NCBI GenBank assembly: GCA_031271755.1
Contig: JAISVB010000060.1
Coordinates: 1-32,286 of the forward strand
Origin: Culturomica sp.
GTDB lineage: Bacteria > Bacteroidota > Bacteroidia > Bacteroidales > Marinifilaceae
Length of the DNA stretch: 32,286 nucleotides
Direction: 5' to 3'
Below, in pieces: positions 24,138 to 31,329 of this stretch. The translations under genes were made by a program, and so were the position numbers. Under the pieces are notes generated by a model. That model worked only from the letters and a program-made list of their open reading frames with translations. It made no database searches and was not told the origin of the DNA. How positions within the stretch are numbered: the stretch's first letter is position 1; the number at the start of each line of letters is the position of its first letter.

Positions 24138-24347
24138 TTACACTAATTTATGCTCGGTTTTAAAAACCGAAAAGGCCTCTTCAAAATTTTCAAAGCAAAA
24201 AGCAAGTTCAACCATTCGATACTGAACATCATCTCTACTTTCTTCCTGAGTTCTGACGGACATCATGTATAAGCGAACCGAAAGCCTGCGCTGATAATTC
24301 GGCAACCAATCTCTCACAAAATCTATGGGATTATATTTGGTATTCAT
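24138..24347 (-). CDS. Hypothetical 69-residue protein after cbpM
   Basis: The product begins MNTKYNPIDFVRDWLPNYQRR and is mixed charged and aromatic, with no membrane helix and no motif I recognise. It follows cbpM by only 14 bases on the same strand, which argues for cotranscription with cbpA-cbpM. It is more AT-rich than its neighbours. It may be a real small gene or a chance open frame; the close spacing and the even amino-acid make-up favour a gene. Confidence 0.5.
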   Translation of the reverse strand: MNTKYNPIDFVRDWLPNYQRRLSVRLYMMSVRTQEESRDDVQYRMVELAFCFENFEEAFSVFKTEHKLV

Positions 24348-24361
24348 CGTATTTTTTTATT

Positions 24362-24658
24362 TTAATTGTCCATTCCGAAGCAGCGCAACCTGTTCTCCAG
24401 CCGCCGGATCTCCCGGTGCATCTCCTCCATCCGCTCCAGCATGTGCCGGATGACATCGATCCCTTCGACGTTGATCGACAGGTCGTAATACATTCTGGAA
24501 TACCGCTCTAAATAATGCAACTGGGAAACAGGAATGTACTCCCGTCCGTCTTTTTCCCGTGTTTCGATCAGCCCCTCCTCTTTCAGCAACAAAATAAAAG
24601 AGGGCTCGATCCCGTTGACGAGGCAATAATCACTCAAGATAATCCATTCCGGTTCCAT
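24362..24658 (-). CDS. cbpM: CbpM-like chaperone modulator
   Basis: A 98-residue MerR-like helical protein from the ATG at 24658; a GTG two codons upstream is possible. WIILSDYCLVNGIEPSFILLLKEEGLIE is the helix-turn-helix-like face and a coiled-coil tail (HMLERMEEMHREIRRLENRL) follows. CbpM inhibits or modulates CbpA by binding its J-domain. It lies 12 bases downstream of cbpA, the usual arrangement, which supports the name. Confidence 0.88.
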   Translation of the reverse strand: MEPEWIILSDYCLVNGIEPSFILLLKEEGLIETREKDGREYIPVSQLHYLERYSRMYYDLSINVEGIDVIRHMLERMEEMHREIRRLENRLRCFGMDN

Positions 24659-24670
24659 CTCCACCCGTTT

Positions 24671-25588
24671 TTACTGTTTTGACTCCAATTTCCTCAACTC
24701 TTCAAAAAGTTCTTTCTGTTTTCCGCTGATACCGGAAGGCAGTACAACGTTCCACGTCACGATCAGGTCGCCTGCTTCGCCTTCCCGTTTATAAACCGGG
24801 AAACCTTTTCCTTTCAACCGGACTTTGCTTCCGTTTTGGGTTCCCGGCTGTACCTTCAACTTCACTTTCCCGTCCAGGGTAGAAACCATCTGTTCTCCCC
24901 CCAGGATCGCCGTATATAGATCCAAAGAGGCTGTCAGGTAGAGGCTGTTCCCGTCCCGTTTAAATACCGGATCATCGGGGATCGCAAAGGTGATGTAGAG
25001 GTCTCCGGGGACTCCTCCGTTCATACCGGGCGCTCCCTGCCCTTTCAGTTTGATGGTTTGCCCGTTCTCCACCCCGGCCGGAATGGTGATCCGGATGCTC
25101 CGGCCGTTTACCGTCAACACCTGCTTGTGGGTTTCTGCCGCTTCCCGCAACGAAAGGCGCAATTCGGCATTCAGATCCTGCCCGCGAAACCCGCCGCTTC
25201 GTCCCCGCCGGCCACCGCCGGCCGATCCGAACAGCGATTCGAAAAAGTCGGAAAAACCGCCGCCTTCTCCGGAAAATCCTTCCCCTGCGGAAGACCAGAA
25301 ATCTCCTCCCGAATACCCCTGGTATCCCCCCTGCTGCTGTTTGCGGGCTTCAAACTCGTCGGCGTGCTTCCAGTTCTCCCCGTACTGATCGTATTTTTTC
25401 CGCTTTTCCGGATCGCTCAACACCTCATTCGCTTCGTTGATCTCCTGAAAACGGCGTTGGGCATCCCGGTCGTTCGGATTCAAATCCGGATGGTGTTTCC
25501 TGGCCAACTTCTTATACGCTTTTTTAACCTCGTCCTGTGAAGCGTTCTTGTTAATTCCCAGTATCTTGTAGTAATCAATATAAGCCAT
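24671..25588 (-). CDS. cbpA: CbpA-type DnaJ co-chaperone
   Basis: A 305-residue class II J-protein. The J-domain (4-68) has the HPD tripeptide at 33-35 in ARKHHPDLNP, a Gly/Phe-rich linker at about 85-130 (GGYQGYSGGDF, GGGRRGRSGGF), and the two-part C-terminal substrate-binding domain (about 140-295) without a zinc finger. It stimulates DnaK ATPase and, as in E. coli CbpA, may also bind DNA. It begins MAYIDYYKILGINK. Its regulator cbpM and a 69-codon ORF follow on the same strand. Confidence 0.94.
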   Translation of the reverse strand: MAYIDYYKILGINKNASQDEVKKAYKKLARKHHPDLNPNDRDAQRRFQEINEANEVLSDPEKRKKYDQYGENWKHADEFEARKQQQGGYQGYSGGDFWSSAGEGFSGEGGGFSDFFESLFGSAGGGRRGRSGGFRGQDLNAELRLSLREAAETHKQVLTVNGRSIRITIPAGVENGQTIKLKGQGAPGMNGGVPGDLYITFAIPDDPVFKRDGNSLYLTASLDLYTAILGGEQMVSTLDGKVKLKVQPGTQNGSKVRLKGKGFPVYKREGEAGDLIVTWNVVLPSGISGKQKELFEELRKLESKQ

Positions 25589-25764
25589 ATTTTACTGATT
25601 TTTTGGCACATTTACACGTATGTCGATCGTCTATACTCATACGGACAAATGGCAAAAAAGGTCCTGAAATGAATATTGCAAGGGCTAATTTACCCATTTA
25701 TTCAGAAAATCCGGAAATCCATGTTGTTTTTTTTGCCTCCATCGGGAACCAATTTTAAAAAAAA

Positions 25765-25796
25765 TTTGTTCATTTCTTTTATAATCAGTAAATTTG
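25765..25796 (+). promoter_or_regulatory. Consensus Bacteroidota promoter of the OmpA-family gene
   Basis: TTTG at 25765-25768, a 20-base spacer and TAAATTTG at 25789-25796 match both boxes. The start would be near 25804, some 17 bases before the ATG, suggesting high expression. Confidence 0.8.
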
Positions 25797-25820
25797 CCGG
25801 CAATTAAACTTTCAACAACC

Positions 25821-27095
25821 ATGGGTAAAAAACTGCTTGCTCTGCTGTTTGCCACGACCCCTTTCTTCGTTTCGGGTCAAGAAAAATCCGACTCTGTAAC
25901 AGTAGTACAGAATGAATCCAAACCGATTGTTTTGGCGCAGCTACTCCCCGATTCGGCCGCAGCCTTTACGGAGAAATACCCGGCCTGGGTCGGTTACGAA
26001 ACCAACCGTTTTTGGGACAATTGGTTTATCTCTGCGGGAGGCGGCGTGCAAATGTATTTCGGAACGGCCGACCGGAAAGAGGAGCTTACCAAACGGCTTA
26101 CCCCCACGGCCGATTTTTCCGTGGGAAAATGGATCGTACCGACGTTGGGTTTGCGTTTGCAGGCAAGCGGAGGCGAGTTGAAAGGCGTGGCAGGCGATCA
26201 AAGTGCGCTCTACCTGACCGGCGAAAAAAACAAAGATGGTTTTTGGAAACAGAGCTGGGAACAGGTCAATGCCCATTTGGATATTATGGTCAACCTTTCC
26301 AACTGGATCGGAGGATACCGCCCCAACCGATTCTATGAAGCAGTTCCCTACATCGGATTCGGGGCCATGCACGCCTGCCGTTCCAACGGCCTGACGGTGC
26401 TGACCACCAATGCCGGTATCGTACACAAGTTCCGCCTGTGCGAATCCGTCGACATCAATCTGGAGATGAAGGGAATGATCTTCGACAAGAAATTTGCCGG
26501 AGAAGCAGGTTCCATGAATGCACTCGGAGGAGTGACCGCCGGGATCTCTTACAAATTCAAACAGCGGACATTTAGAAATACAGGTACGCTTCTGACCGAC
26601 AAAGAGTTGGAATTGGCGGCAGCTCAGCAGGAGCTTGCCAAAGCCAAGGCCAGCCTGGTGGTGGTTGAAGAACGGAACAAAAAACTGCACGAAGAGTTGG
26701 AAGCTGCAGCTCTCATCACTGCAGAAGCTGCCGAAGCTGTAGAGGCCGTTGAAAAAGCGATGGAGAATCCGACGGTAAGAGTCAATCCGGTAGTTGTTTT
26801 CTTCAACATCAATACCACGCAAGTTTCCGACAGGGACCGGGTAAACCTCAGATACATAGCCAAAGCCATTCAGCAAAATCCGGGTAAGATCTTTACCATC
26901 AGCGGATATGCGGACAATCAGACCGGAAGCGCCGGTTATAACCTGAGATTAAGTCAGAAAAGAGCCCAGAACGTTTACAACCTGTTGACCCGGGAGTTCG
27001 GTGTAGACCCGGATCAGTTGAAAGTAGAGGGGAAAGGCGGTGTAAAGAATCTGTTTGAAAGCAGCGCGCTCAGCCGGGCTGCCATCATTGAATGA
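25821..27095 (+). CDS. OmpA family outer-membrane protein
   Basis: A 424-residue protein from the ATG at 25821 (MGKKLLALLFATTPFFVSGQ, a clear signal peptide). Residues about 55-245 read as an eight-stranded barrel with alternating strands (WFISAGGGVQMYFG, LGLRLQASGGEL, YIGFGAMHACR). A coiled-coil linker rich in A, E and K (about 255-315) and an OmpA C-terminal domain (about 320-424, FTISGYADNQTGSAGYNLRLSQKRAQNVYNLL) that binds peptidoglycan follow. An in-frame TTG nine codons upstream overlaps the promoter and is rejected. It ends in TGA before a strong terminator. Confidence 0.92.
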   Translation: MGKKLLALLFATTPFFVSGQEKSDSVTVVQNESKPIVLAQLLPDSAAAFTEKYPAWVGYETNRFWDNWFISAGGGVQMYFGTADRKEELTKRLTPTADFSVGKWIVPTLGLRLQASGGELKGVAGDQSALYLTGEKNKDGFWKQSWEQVNAHLDIMVNLSNWIGGYRPNRFYEAVPYIGFGAMHACRSNGLTVLTTNAGIVHKFRLCESVDINLEMKGMIFDKKFAGEAGSMNALGGVTAGISYKFKQRTFRNTGTLLTDKELELAAAQQELAKAKASLVVVEERNKKLHEELEAAALITAEAAEAVEAVEKAMENPTVRVNPVVVFFNINTTQVSDRDRVNLRYIAKAIQQNPGKIFTISGYADNQTGSAGYNLRLSQKRAQNVYNLLTREFGVDPDQLKVEGKGGVKNLFESSALSRAAIIE

Positions 27096-27121
27096 CCGGT
27101 ATTTTTTACCACCTGATACAA

Positions 27122-27165
27122 AAAGAGGCTGTCTAAAAAGTGAAATTCAGACAGCCTCTTTGTTT
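27122..27165. terminator. Bidirectional terminator between ompA-type gene and lipoprotein
   Basis: AAAGAGGCTGTCT at 27122-27134 pairs perfectly with AGACAGCCTCTTT at 27149-27161. T-rich bases follow on the plus strand (TGTTTATTAT) and on the minus strand (TTTTGTATC). The core GCTGTCTAA recurs in the terminator at 31186-31213. Confidence 0.8.
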
Positions 27166-27171
27166 ATTATA

Positions 27172-27290
27172 ATGAAGTGCTCAAAAACGCGAAGCCACTG
27201 ATTTTCAGGCGGATAGGAGCATACTAACGTATGTAACCGACGACTGATAAATCAAGCAATGAAGCAGATGAGTGCTTTGGGGACATTTTC
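27172..27290. other. Structured noncoding stretch, possible repeat relic
   Basis: No gene is seen. Two imperfect arms face each other: GAAGCCACTGATTTTCAG on the left and CTGATAAATCAAGCAATGAAGC on the right, joined by CATACTAACGTATG with a perfect five-base stem. The region sits between convergent genes and is not explained by the terminator just before it. Confidence 0.35.
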
Positions 27291-27317
27291 CTTTTTGTAA
27301 TGGAGTCGGGAGAAACC

Positions 27318-27782
27318 TTAATAACGCCTCCAGATCGCCGTCACCTTAAACTCATATTCATCCTGAACCGGCTCCCTTCTGCTATCCAGATCATCATTTT
27401 GAACGTAAAAACAGAGCGTTCCCGGCGAAACATCAAAACTGATGGTTTCCGTAAAAATCCGGTAGTTATCGTCCTGAAAGGTATGGACAAACGGCAGGTT
27501 TTTGGAGGTGGTGTACACCCGGTCGTTGGCATCCGTTTCGTTCACATACACGCTTCCGATCACGGTTGCTTCGTTGTAAACATCCTCCGTCAGATACGGC
27601 CACTCCACCAAACATTCCCAACGGGCATAGAAGTCGTTCCAGGCCCAATCCCTGTAATTGACAAAGATGTGTTCGGTCACGATCTCTACACTGTCTTCTT
27701 CGAGATTACATCCGGTTGCCGCCAAAACCAATCCGCAAAACAGGGCGCTCTTCCTGAAAAAAGACAATAAATTTTCTTTCAT
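27318..27782 (-). CDS. Small hypothetical lipoprotein
   Basis: A 154-residue protein from the ATG at 27782. MKENLLSFFRKSALFCGLVLAATGC is a lipoprotein signal with Cys25 as the anchor; the mature part is acidic and beta-rich (YNEATVIGSVYVNE, FTETISFDVSPGTLCFYVQNDD). It resembles the small secreted lipoproteins common in Bacteroidota, but I cannot name a domain. A longer frame from 27830 is possible but would place an odd lysine/tyrosine-rich tail before the signal. It is followed on the minus strand by the structured region and terminator. Confidence 0.75.
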   Translation of the reverse strand: MKENLLSFFRKSALFCGLVLAATGCNLEEDSVEIVTEHIFVNYRDWAWNDFYARWECLVEWPYLTEDVYNEATVIGSVYVNETDANDRVYTTSKNLPFVHTFQDDNYRIFTETISFDVSPGTLCFYVQNDDLDSRREPVQDEYEFKVTAIWRRY

Positions 27783-27902
27783 ATATTTTCGTTTTACAGG
27801 GTAATACGGCTTATCCGCCGATTTGTTCATACATACAGATGCACTACGAACTACAATATCCGTACCGAAAATTTACGCACTTCTCCCGGAAAGCGAATTG
27901 CA

Positions 27903-29297
27903 TCAGGATTTTTGGTCAAAAAGCGTTTCCGCCACACCGATGACCTCTTTCGCCAGGGCATCGGCCGACTGCTCGTCTTTTGCCTCCGAATAGATCCGGA
28001 TGATCGGCTCCGTATTGGATTTACGAAGGTGTACCCACCCGCGGGCAAAATCGATCTTCACACCGTCGATATCGGTGATCTTTTCACCGGCGTACCGCTT
28101 TTTCAATCCTTCCAATACCTTGTCCACATCCATGCCCGGCGCCAGCGTCAGCTTGTTTTTGGAGATAAAATAGGGGGGATAACTTTTTTTCAACTCCTGC
28201 ATGCTTTTTCCTTCCGCTACAAAATGAGAGAGGAACAGCCCCACTCCCACCAAGGCGTCCCGGCCGTAATGGCTGACCGGATAGATCACGCCGCCATTCC
28301 CTTCTCCCCCGATCACTGCATGCGTCCTTTTCATTTCGGCCACCACATTAACCTCCCCGACCGCCGCCGCACTGTATGATTGGCCGTATGCTTCGGTCAC
28401 ATCTTTGAGCGCCCGCGAGGAGGAGAGATTGGAGACCGTATTGCCCGGCGTATGCTTTAATACGTAATCGGCCACCGCCACCAGAGTGTACTCCTCGCCG
28501 AACATCTCCCCGTCCGGACAGACCAAAGCTAAGCGGTCTACGTCCGGATCCACCACGATCCCCAGGTGCGCCCCGCTCTCCTTCATCCGGGCGGAAATTT
28601 CCGTCAGGTTTTCCGCCAACGGCTCCGGGTTGTGGCTGAAACGCCCGGTCGGTTCGCAGTTGAGTTCAATAATATCCGTTACGCCCAGCGCCCGGAGCAA
28701 TGCCGGGATCGCCACGCCGCCAATGGAGTTCACGGCATCCACCACCACCCGCAGGCCGGCTTTGGCGATGGCTTCCCGGTTCACCAATTTCAGCCCCAAT
28801 ACCTGTTGCACGTGGTAATCCGTGTAATCTTTCTCCGTGATCACGCCGAGTTCATCTACTTCCGCATAGACAAAATCCTCCCGTTCCGCCAATTCCAACA
28901 CCTTCGCCCCGTCGGCTGCGGTCAGAAATTCTCCCCGGTTGTTCAACAGTTTCAAAGCATTCCACTGTTTAGGGTTGTGGCTGGCCGTGAGGATGATGCC
29001 TCCGTCCGCTTTTTCCGCCGTCACCGCTAATTCCGTGGTCGGGGTGGTCGCCAAGCCGATGTGGATGACATCGTGTCCCAGACCGATCAGGGTAGCCGAC
29101 ACCAATTGGGCATACATCTTTCCCGAAATCCGGGCGTCCCGCCCCAGCACGATCCGGGCTTTTTCCTTTCCCGCTCCCTCTTTCAGCCAAGTGGCATACG
29201 CAGAAACAAATTTCACAATATCCAACGGCGTCAGATTGTCCCCGGGTTTTCCGCCTACGGTTCCCCGAATGCCTGAAATTGATTTGATCAGAGTCAT
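27903..29297 (-). CDS. glmM: Phosphoglucosamine mutase
   Basis: A 464-residue alpha-D-phosphohexomutase. The phosphoserine is Ser106 in TASHNPKQWNAL, the metal loop is DPDVDRLALV, the sugar-ring loop is GGEGNGGVIYP and the phosphate loop SNTEPIIRIYSEA closes the protein. In Bacteroidales this type is usually annotated as GlmM, which makes glucosamine 1-phosphate for wall precursors; phosphomannomutase/phosphoglucomutase activity cannot be excluded from motifs alone. It starts MTLIKSISGIRGT. It lies between gcvH's terminator and the small lipoprotein. Confidence 0.88.
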   Translation of the reverse strand: MTLIKSISGIRGTVGGKPGDNLTPLDIVKFVSAYATWLKEGAGKEKARIVLGRDARISGKMYAQLVSATLIGLGHDVIHIGLATTPTTELAVTAEKADGGIILTASHNPKQWNALKLLNNRGEFLTAADGAKVLELAEREDFVYAEVDELGVITEKDYTDYHVQQVLGLKLVNREAIAKAGLRVVVDAVNSIGGVAIPALLRALGVTDIIELNCEPTGRFSHNPEPLAENLTEISARMKESGAHLGIVVDPDVDRLALVCPDGEMFGEEYTLVAVADYVLKHTPGNTVSNLSSSRALKDVTEAYGQSYSAAAVGEVNVVAEMKRTHAVIGGEGNGGVIYPVSHYGRDALVGVGLFLSHFVAEGKSMQELKKSYPPYFISKNKLTLAPGMDVDKVLEGLKKRYAGEKITDIDGVKIDFARGWVHLRKSNTEPIIRIYSEAKDEQSADALAKEVIGVAETLFDQKS

Positions 29298-29380
29298 GGT
29301 ATTTTAGTTGTATTCGTAAAATTATTTTCTTACCGTCTCCTGAAAATAAAATAATTCACAAAGATTGTCCGATGGATCCA

Positions 29381-29426
29381 AAAAAACTGCACTTTCTTCC
29401 GGTAAAGGAGGCCAGTGCAGTTTTTT
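29381..29426. terminator. Terminator after gcvH
   Basis: AAAAAACTGCACT at 29381-29393 pairs perfectly with AGTGCAGTTTTTT at 29414-29426, with a 20-base loop. On the minus strand it lies 13 bases beyond the gcvH stop and ends in a T-run, so it ends gcvH transcription; the structure is symmetric. Confidence 0.85.
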
Positions 29427-29439
29427 ATACTGTCTGTGA

Positions 29440-29814
29440 TCAGATCAACGCTTTGTACTCTTCCGCACCCAACAATTCATTCAACTCCGCTTTGTCGCCG
29501 ATCTTCAACCGGATGATCCACCCTGCTCCGTACGGATCTTTGTTGATCAATTCCGGACTTCCTTCCAACTCTTCGTTGAATTCCAACACTTCTCCGCCTA
29601 CGGGCAGGTAAAGTTCCGATACCGTTTTTACAGCCTCAATGGTCCCGAAGGTCTCTTCGGCTTCCAGTTCATCGCCTACGGTTTCGCACTCCACGAAAAC
29701 AATGTCGCCCAACTGGCTCTGTGCGTAGTCGGTAATTCCGATCACAGCTTCGTCACCCTCAACACGAATCCATTCGTGTTCTTTGGTGTACTTTAAATTT
29801 GCAGGTACATTCAT
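29440..29814 (-). CDS. gcvH: Glycine cleavage system H protein
   Basis: A 124-residue lipoyl carrier of the glycine cleavage system, shuttling the aminomethyl arm between P, T and L proteins. The lipoyl lysine is Lys63 in GTIEAVKTVSELYLP. It starts MNVPANLKYTKEHEWIRV and has normal length. The partner genes gcvT and gcvP are not in this window, so it is a stand-alone copy. A TACCTTTG box lies about 40 bases upstream. Confidence 0.96.
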   Translation of the reverse strand: MNVPANLKYTKEHEWIRVEGDEAVIGITDYAQSQLGDIVFVECETVGDELEAEETFGTIEAVKTVSELYLPVGGEVLEFNEELEGSPELINKDPYGAGWIIRLKIGDKAELNELLGAEEYKALI

Positions 29815-29850
29815 CTTTTATAATTTGTTTTTCAGTTTTTTTTGCGCTTT

Positions 29851-29858
29851 CAAAGGTA
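29851..29858 (-). promoter_or_regulatory. Promoter -7 box for gcvH
   Basis: The minus strand reads TACCTTTG, a perfect TAnnTTTG box. The predicted start near 29843 gives about 29 bases of leader to the ATG. The -33 box is not clear. Confidence 0.5.
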
Positions 29859-29952
29859 TACAAAAATTTGAATCCGCCGTTTTTTCGCCGGATAATATTT
29901 CCCGTAAAAACAGCAATTTTCGGGCGTTTTCTCCGGAGAACAGGCGGCAGGC

Positions 29953-29983
29953 TTGCAAGTTCTCCCCGCTTCCACTATATTTG
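29953..29983 (+). promoter_or_regulatory. Promoter of pyrE, with palindrome over the -7 box
   Basis: TTG at 29953-29955, a 20-base spacer and TATATTTG at 29976-29983 form a good promoter. A perfect seven-base inverted repeat, TCCCCGC at 29963-29969 and GCGGGGA at 29983-29989, brackets the -7 box, which would suit a repressor site or a hairpin at the transcript's 5' end. Confidence 0.65.
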
Positions 29984-30007
29984 CGGGGAATATAAAAATA
30001 AAAACCG

Positions 30008-30637
30008 ATGAACACCGTTGCCGAACACGTAGCGCAGCACTTGTTGCAGATCAAAGCCATTAAATTGGAACCCGCCCATCCGTTTACCTGGGCTTCCGGC
30101 TGGAAGTCCCCCATCTATTGCGACAACCGCAAAACGCTTTCGTATCCGGAAGTACGTTCCTACATCCGGGACCGGTTTGCCGATGTGATCCGGGAAAAAT
30201 ACCCGGAGGCGGAAGTGATCGCCGGCGTAGCAACCGGAGCGATCGCACAGGGCGTGCTGGTGGCGCAGGAGCTGAATTTGCCGTTTGTGTACATCCGTTC
30301 CGCGGCCAAATCCCACGGGTTGGAAAACCTGATCGAAGGGGAATACAAACCGGGGCAAAAAGTGGTGGTGGTGGAAGACCTGATCTCCACCGGAGGTTCC
30401 AGCCTGCAAGCGGTGGAAGCGTTGCGGAAGGCCGGTTGCGAAGTACTGGGCATGGTGGCTATTTTTACGTATGGTTTCCAGAAAGCCGAAGACAATTTTG
30501 CAGCGGCCGGGTGCGAACTCACCACCCTGAGCAACTACAACGCCCTGATCGGCCTGGCGCTGAAAACGGGGTATATCCGGGAGAGCGACGTGGAGAAACT
30601 GAAAGAGTGGCGCAAAAGTCCGGAAACCTACCAATAA
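30008..30637 (+). CDS. pyrE: Orotate phosphoribosyltransferase
   Basis: Converts orotate and PRPP to OMP in pyrimidine synthesis. The 209-residue product has the PRPP-binding motif VVVVEDLISTGGSS (119-132), GVATGAIAQ (73-81) and the catalytic-loop segment SAAKSHGLENLIEG (98-111). It starts MNTVAEHVAQHLL. It has a good promoter and is followed after 34 bases by the SRPBCC gene, so the two form an operon closed by the terminator at 31186. Confidence 0.96.
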   Translation: MNTVAEHVAQHLLQIKAIKLEPAHPFTWASGWKSPIYCDNRKTLSYPEVRSYIRDRFADVIREKYPEAEVIAGVATGAIAQGVLVAQELNLPFVYIRSAAKSHGLENLIEGEYKPGQKVVVVEDLISTGGSSLQAVEALRKAGCEVLGMVAIFTYGFQKAEDNFAAAGCELTTLSNYNALIGLALKTGYIRESDVEKLKEWRKSPETYQ

Positions 30638-30671
30638 ACCGGATCATTCAACTATTCTAATCCGAAGTTTT

Positions 30672-31136
30672 ATGGCAAACGTAAAAATTGTAAGTCAGAT
30701 ATACAAGATAAACAGCGACGCAGCCCCTGTTTATTCGTTTTTGTCCGATTTCAACCGGATCGGCTCCCTGATGGAGGCAGCCCGGCAGGCGGGTAACGCC
30801 CAAGAGTTGAACGCATTGACCGAAAAACTCGAAGAGGTGCGTTTTTCCGAAAACGAGTGTATGTTTGTGGTCAAAGGGCTGGGGGAAGTAACCATCCGGA
30901 TCGCAGAGAAAGAGCACCCGAAATTGGTCAAATTGGAAGGAGGAGGCAAATTACCCTTTGATTTCAACCTGTGGATCCAGTTGCTGGAAAACGGCCCCTC
31001 CGATACCCGGTTGCGGATCACTTTCGAATCGGACATGAACATGATGCTGAAAATGATGCTGAAAGGCAAGTTGGAAAAAGGTATCGAACAAATGGCGGAG
31101 GGGCTGGCCAAAATCCCCTATGCGATGATCGGTTGA
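30672..31136 (+). CDS. SRPBCC-fold protein
   Basis: A 154-residue START/SRPBCC-like protein. The N terminus MANVKIVSQIYKINSDAAPVYSFLSDFNRI is the usual first strand and helix of this fold, and the C-terminal long helix carries KMMLKGKLEKGIEQMAEGLAKIP. Such proteins bind hydrophobic ligands; the ligand is unknown. It follows pyrE by 34 bases, a Bacteroidales arrangement, and ends in TGA. No signal peptide. Confidence 0.85.
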   Translation: MANVKIVSQIYKINSDAAPVYSFLSDFNRIGSLMEAARQAGNAQELNALTEKLEEVRFSENECMFVVKGLGEVTIRIAEKEHPKLVKLEGGGKLPFDFNLWIQLLENGPSDTRLRITFESDMNMMLKMMLKGKLEKGIEQMAEGLAKIPYAMIG

Positions 31137-31185
31137 ATACATTGCTTCGAAATAGTGTCCATTTGTGTTCCACTAAATAAAAACG

Positions 31186-31220
31186 GAGCTGTCTAACAAG
31201 TTTTAGACAGTTCTTTTTTT
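31186..31220 (+). terminator. Terminator of the pyrE-SRPBCC operon
   Basis: GAGCTGTCTAA at 31186-31196 pairs with TTAGACAGTTC at 31203-31213 (one G-U), followed by TTTTTTT. It shares the GCTGTCTAA core with the terminator at 27122. Confidence 0.8.
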
Positions 31221-31230
31221 TGAAAAAAAG

Positions 31231-31267
31231 AAGGCTTTCAATCTGAAAATCAGGAAGAAAGCCTTTT
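31231..31267. terminator. Second hairpin before the transposase gene
   Basis: AAGGCTTTC at 31231-31239 pairs perfectly with GAAAGCCTT at 31257-31265, with an inner CTGA/TCAG stem and a T-run after. It may be a tandem terminator or lie inside the left end of the insertion element. Confidence 0.6.
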
Positions 31268-31286
31268 TAGTATCAGATTAATTTAT

Positions 31287-31294
31287 TATATTTG
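31287..31294 (+). promoter_or_regulatory. Promoter -7 box of the transposase gene
   Basis: TATATTTG, a perfect TAnnTTTG box, with a T-run 19-23 bases upstream; the ATG is at 31330, 35 bases on. Confidence 0.6.
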
Positions 31295-31329
31295 TTTTGC
31301 CTAACGACTTAATAAACAATCCGATACCG

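Noticed and set aside
25794-25820. Upstream TTG start for the OmpA-family gene
   Set aside because: It falls inside the consensus promoter; the ATG at 25821 begins a clean signal peptide.
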